Positions 60,169 through 64,000 of a stretch of 64,000 nucleotides of DNA are shown here, in pieces. How positions within the stretch are numbered: the first letter of the stretch is position 1; each line of letters starts with the position of its first letter. The notes under the pieces are model-generated. The model did not search any database and was not told the origin of the DNA. It was given only the letters and a program-made list of their open reading frames with translations. This stretch comes from Trochalopteron elliotii (Eukaryota; Chordata; Aves; Passeriformes; Leiothrichidae). The position numbers and the translations under genes are program-made. Location: NCBI GenBank assembly GCA_024734555.1, contig JANPWX010000010.1:822800-886799 (forward strand), read 5' to 3'.

Positions 60169-61824
60169 TTGCATTCGCTCCCAGAAATTTCTCTGATGAA
60201 AATAACACAACATTAAGGAGGGGAATAAGAGAAAAGATCCACTGTATCAAGATAAAATAACTTGTTAATAAATAACCTTGTAGCAGTCACAGAGCAATAA
60301 TTAAATGCATGGGTTAGCAGTACATAGTTTTAAGTAAAGCTGGAAAAATGTACGATGTAATTATCAGTGCCAAACAAATTATAAGCATGGCAAATCCCAA
60401 TGGAATATTTAGAAACTAATTTCTGGCTTCACATTAAATATTTGTGTATGTAGGTATTTTTGGTGGAGTGGGAAGGAAGGGTTGACACAGCGACAAATTC
60501 TTCACCCCTGCTGGCTTATAGCCATTCTCAGCTGCCTCCCTTTAGCTAAACCATGTGGCTGAAACATTTAAGTGCCCTGTCAAAGGTTTAGTCTCCAGAG
60601 GTGTCTCAGCCACCACAGCAGTGTTCCAAATTCACTGAAATCTGGGAGGCTTTGGGCCTTGGCTTTGATTTCTTCTCTTTTCTTCCTTGTTCTCATTTTT
60701 CATCATTGTCTTGGGATGAGGTAATTTTATCCTCCACAAAATCTATTTTTAGAAGGTAAACAACAAAGGTCCCGTTCCTCAGTACAATCTAAATGAGAGC
60801 ATGTTACAGGGAGAGAAATGGGATTGAACTCAGTGTACTGGAACAACCGCTATGACAATTTGTTAAAACTTGTTCCAGTGATGATCATAAGAATTCATCC
60901 AGCTGCCTGACAGTTTGTGCAAGACAAGCCAGGGTCTCTTCCCCATGCCACCTGGGGAGCAGTGTGAGCATCCCTCACCTCCAGCACGTGTGGAAGGACA
61001 GACCCCCATAGAACCTGTTCAGTGAAGGAATCATCTCTGGACACCAAATCCAGACTTCTGCCAGAAATACCAGCTTTCCTCAGCATGAAATCATGAGCGC
61101 CTCGAGCTGGGTCTGGAGCTAGATTTAATTTAAAGGGTGGAGTTGCCTTTCACTACTGTCCTTTATTCTCCTCTGGCACTCTGAGAGCAGCAGGACAGAG
61201 CAGAGCAAAGCACCAGTCAGGTTTCACTGAATGGCTACGAGCTCCTGTGCATGTCACCATGGACCTCCCTAAGCCACCTTTGGTATGGCTGGGGCCACTG
61301 CCAGAGCTCCCTGCTCTCCTGCCAGCAGGAGGAAGACCCAGCCCCAGAGAAGGAAGGAGAGGCAGACCTGCAGGTGCAAAGGGTTCTTGTCCCAGCATAG
61401 ACAGAGCATGGAAAATGGGCCACCACAGCGCAGGGACTGCTCAGGACAAGGGAAATTGCCTCAGCACAAGGGATCTTGATCTCTGCCAGCTGCCCCTGCT
61501 GCCTTGTGGCAAGGGAGGGCAGCATGCTGGGTTCTCCTCCAGCTGAGATCAAAAAGTAAGCTTTTTGCCTCTAGAGAAAGTTAAAACTTTTAAAGCTTCA
61601 GGAGGAATTAAGGAACCCACACTCCCTAGCAGCTCATGAGGGGACTGACCGTTCTGATCTCTGCTTCCAAAGACTGTTCTTGATCTCCAGCCAGAAAGCA
61701 GTAGCACTTTAGAGGTATTACACTTGCACCTAGCACGAATAAAGGGTTAGAGAAGGACCCCACACAGAGCAGCATGCACTTCTTCCTACCCTGCCTTTGA
61801 CAAAACTGCCCTGGCTGGTATTTG

Positions 61825-61875
61825 CATGCAAAATATATTCTGTGCACTTTAAATCTCAAGCAACAAAGGCATGCA
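61825..61875 (-). promoter_or_regulatory. Two RBFOX-type TGCATG sites downstream of the candidate mini-exon
   Basis: On the transcribed (minus) sense, TGCATG occurs at 61870-61875 and again at 61825-61830, about 195 and 240 nt downstream of the mini-exon at 62070. The second lies in the 12-bp palindrome tttgcatgcaaa. (U)GCAUG elements downstream of alternative exons recruit RBFOX proteins and favour inclusion in neurons and muscle. The role here is inferred. Confidence 0.45.
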
Positions 61876-62069
61876 AGCAAAGTATCAATGCCATCACCAG
61901 AATCACAGCAAACAGTAAGCAGATTTCACCAGGCACACTGTGGCTGTGCCTGGAAAGGAGCCAGTCTGCAGGGCCCCCTCCCATTTTGGGGATGGCTCTC
62001 CTCTCCCTACTGGCAAAGTCCCATCTGACGTGGCGTACTGTAGATGGATAAGAAGTGAAAAGGACCAAC

Positions 62070-62081
62070 CTTCTCGCTGAT
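62070..62081 (-). CDS. PTPRF: Candidate 12-nt alternative mini-exon (meB-like) between Ig2 and Ig3
   Basis: On the minus strand, a pyrimidine-rich tract ending ttcatctctcag precedes ATCAGCGAGAAG, which is followed by gttggtcc. The Ig3 exon begins in phase 1. Read in that phase the 12 nt give D-Q-R-E with no frame change, so the joined protein would run DQRE then [13 protein letters not shown] and PTPRS carry a four-residue mini-exon (ELRE) at exactly this Ig2-Ig3 linker, where inclusion tunes binding to postsynaptic partners. The match in length, phase, position and the shared -RE ending supports an orthologous alternative exon. The donor is weak (GTTGGT), as expected for a regulated exon. 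It lies about 7.1 kb upstream of the Ig3 exon. A chance 12-mer with splice-like borders is the alternative. Confidence 0.55.
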
Positions 62082-64000
62082 CTGAGAGATGAAAGTTTGT
62101 TTTGTTTGATGGCAGAGTGCGATGAAGATGAGGAGGGAATAAAAAAAGACAAGGAAAAACACAGAGAGTAAAAACAGGCCAAGCTTCATCTGTCCGCACA
62201 CCACTGAAACGACAAGACAAGACTACAGAGGTCAGCCATGACTTCCCACCACGCACACACCACTCCATGGCAGGGACAAGAGAGGCCACACTCACACTGC
62301 TCTGGCCCAGAGCAGGGCCAGCCCCTCTGCCTCCCTGACCCACTCACCGCTCCTGGAGGCAGGGAAGAGGGGACTGCACATCCCACACATCCCCACATGG
62401 AGGGTGCTTCAGGGACGGCCCCACTCTGGGCCAGATGCTGGACACACAGACATGTTCACATGTGCAGAACACTCACATAGAGCAAAGGACTCCAGCCATC
62501 ACACATGTGCTCCCATACACCCACTCCAGCTACAGAGATGATGGCAAAGGCACTTTAAACCCATTGACCACACACTGGGAAGACCATATATGTAAATTTG
62601 AATTTTATAAAGTGTGAAAGAAATGCTCCAAGTGGTGAATCGAAAAATCTTCTACCATGAAGAGCTGTTCCCCCTCTCCAAACAAAGAGCTAAATGCAGC
62701 AGAGAGGTATTAGGCAAGTGACAGACATGCGCAGTCTCAGCTGGGCTCAGTTTTGAGAGCCTTATTGGTACATTGTGCTGCGAGTGAGAGATGGACAAGA
62801 AATCAGAAGGACAAAAACACCCAGAGAATTGAGCAGGTCCCAGTTTTTGTTCCTGCGGGAGAGACAGCAGAAGGTTAGTTGCATTTTCCTTATAGACAAA
62901 GGAGATCTTATTTCTCTAGCAGGAGTGACCTCACTGCAGCTACAGATCTGTGGCATACCAGCTGTAATCGAACCCTCGCTGAGAGAATACACAAATGGAT
63001 TTGATAGTTAAAGACTGCTTATGAGTCACATTTTCGATGGGGGAAGGAGAAGGTGGGGGAAGGAATTTGCTTTCCAGCAGAAACACTGCAAATTGGAGAA
63101 CAGCATGTGGCATTATACAGTGCAACAGTACAGTAAGCCATTTCCAGCAATCAGAGGACAGGATTTTAACCAACACTGACACAGTACAGGCAAGGCAACA
63201 AGCTACCAATAACAGCCACTACAGTGGCCTATGGAGTGTAATGGAGCTTGCTGGAGAACAGCAAAACACTTATTTACATTTTTTCAACTGAACTGATACC
63301 AGGGAACTTAAACCAGCCAACTCAGAGATTAACTGGCCCATAAGTCAGGGCCACATCCAGCAAGGAGCCCCACCAAGATTATCTTTAAAACAAACAGTGC
63401 TAAGCTTAAAGTCCAGGTTTCCTCTGTCCTACTTTAGAAAGGGGATCTACCTTTTGGTCTACAAGACCTTAGCATAAGGCTCATTTGATCCTGTGAGACC
63501 CTGTGATGGGAGGGAACCTCTTTACTGCTGCTCCCAAGGCAGCACTTTATTTCCTAATCTAATGGAGCATATCACATCTGCATGGCTTCAGCAGGCAATG
63601 AGGGGCTCCTGCCTTCTGCTCAGCTCTTCCCAACAGGGAGGATTTGTTTCCTGCCCTTGCTCAGGAAGGACAGTGTTTCTGGCAAACCAGGTGTACCTGT
63701 GGCAGGCTGTGTTTCTGGAAAGCAGCACTAACATTGCAATAGGGCAACACAAACTTCAAGTGCTGCCAGCGTGGACCAATCTACTGCACCCACTGGGACT
63801 GTGAGACCAAAGGGCAAGAGGCTGGTGAAGGGTGTGAGACTGAGGGATGATGCTGGAACAGCTACAGGAATACCTGTCCTTGCTGCTGAAGGCTCTAGAG
63901 CCAACCCCTGTCCTGATCCCAGCCATACCAAAGGAACTCACTGTGGTACCACTTGGCCTGCCTGGGGGCAAGGTGAGGGGTGCTGCTTCAGCTGGGGGAC

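Larger units (their letters stand above)
1..64000 (-). other. PTPRF: PTPRF (LAR receptor tyrosine phosphatase) gene, internal part
   Basis: The whole window lies inside one minus-strand gene. Sixteen exons with GT-AG borders and matching phases encode, in order, Ig3, eight FNIII domains, a furin-type cleavage segment, a transmembrane helix, a juxtamembrane segment and the D1 wedge. This is the LAR-family (type IIa RPTP) architecture. Ig3 and FNIII 1-2 match PTPRF better than PTPRD or PTPRS. For example, Ig3 has the LAR-type [17 protein letters not shown], where the paralogues have a GAEDLTPEDDMP-like stretch (recalled, not searched). LAR is a cell-surface adhesion phosphatase of neurons and epithelia. 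Its ectodomain binds synaptic organisers and heparan or chondroitin sulfate proteoglycans, and its D1 domain dephosphorylates phosphotyrosine. The 5' end (signal peptide, Ig1, Ig2) and the 3' end (catalytic D1, D2, UTR) are outside the window. Confidence 0.96.
54957..64000 (-). other. Large intron(s) upstream of the Ig3 exon (incomplete)
   Basis: These 9.0 kb contain only the candidate mini-exon at 62070-62081. The Ig2 exon was not found, so it lies above 64000. Other contents are a GC/CpG-rich patch (55980-56275), a gaagt tandem (58531-58545), an AT-rich block with a TATA-like site and an 18-bp palindrome (60050-60460), and two GCATG sites (61825-61875). Confidence 0.75.

Noticed and set aside
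62182..64000. Search for the Ig2 exon upstream of the candidate mini-exon
   Set aside because: No minus-strand frame encodes the Ig2 end (for example YECVATNSAG or NLYVR), so it lies beyond the right edge.

Overview
The window is vertebrate genomic DNA carrying the middle of one large gene on the minus strand: PTPRF (LAR), a type IIa receptor protein tyrosine phosphatase. The identification rests on near-continuous agreement of the exon peptides with vertebrate LAR. The third Ig domain has [10 protein letters not shown] and [11 protein letters not shown], which fit PTPRF better than its paralogues PTPRD and PTPRS. Sparse CpG, scarce young interspersed repeats, only worn MIR-like and CR1-like relics, and moderate introns suggest a sauropsid, most likely a bird. 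The protein differs from human LAR at many positions. The species is an inference, not a reading.

The gene runs from high to low coordinates. In transcript order there is a candidate 12-nt mini-exon (62070-62081), the Ig3 exon (54687-54956), FNIII 1-2 (51385-51966), FNIII 3 in two exons (50695-50828, 49593-49737), FNIII 4 (44166-44471), and FNIII 5 in two exons (41119-41312, 32548-32665) that flank a 27-nt micro-exon (34913-34939). Next come FNIII 6-7 (29740-30318) and the FNIII 8 and membrane-proximal region (29017-29114, 23476-23729, 22684-22774). The last five exons carry the proprotein cleavage segment (19501-19713), the transmembrane helix (16317-16471), the juxtamembrane segment (13021-13136) and the wedge at the start of phosphatase domain D1 (7209-7306). 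All sixteen main exons have GT-AG borders, and their phases join into one uninterrupted frame. The signal peptide, Ig1 and Ig2 lie above 64000. The catalytic bulk of D1, all of D2 and the 3' UTR lie below position 1.

The rest (about 95 percent) is intron. I found no second protein-coding gene, rRNA, tRNA or CRISPR array. The introns hold a few old repeats, two strong short inverted repeats, an 18-bp perfect palindrome in AT-rich DNA, a CpG-island-like stretch over the first D1 exon, and several AT-rich blocks that look like conserved non-coding elements.

The most interesting points concern isoform control. One is a divergent but clearly placed copy of the alternative FNIII-5 micro-exon (WRAEDSVDH). 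Another is a candidate Ig2-Ig3 mini-exon (DQRE) with two RBFOX-type GCATG sites about 200-250 nt downstream. The third is an unusually long open frame that reads through the CpG-rich D1 exon and could mark an internal start of an intracellular product.
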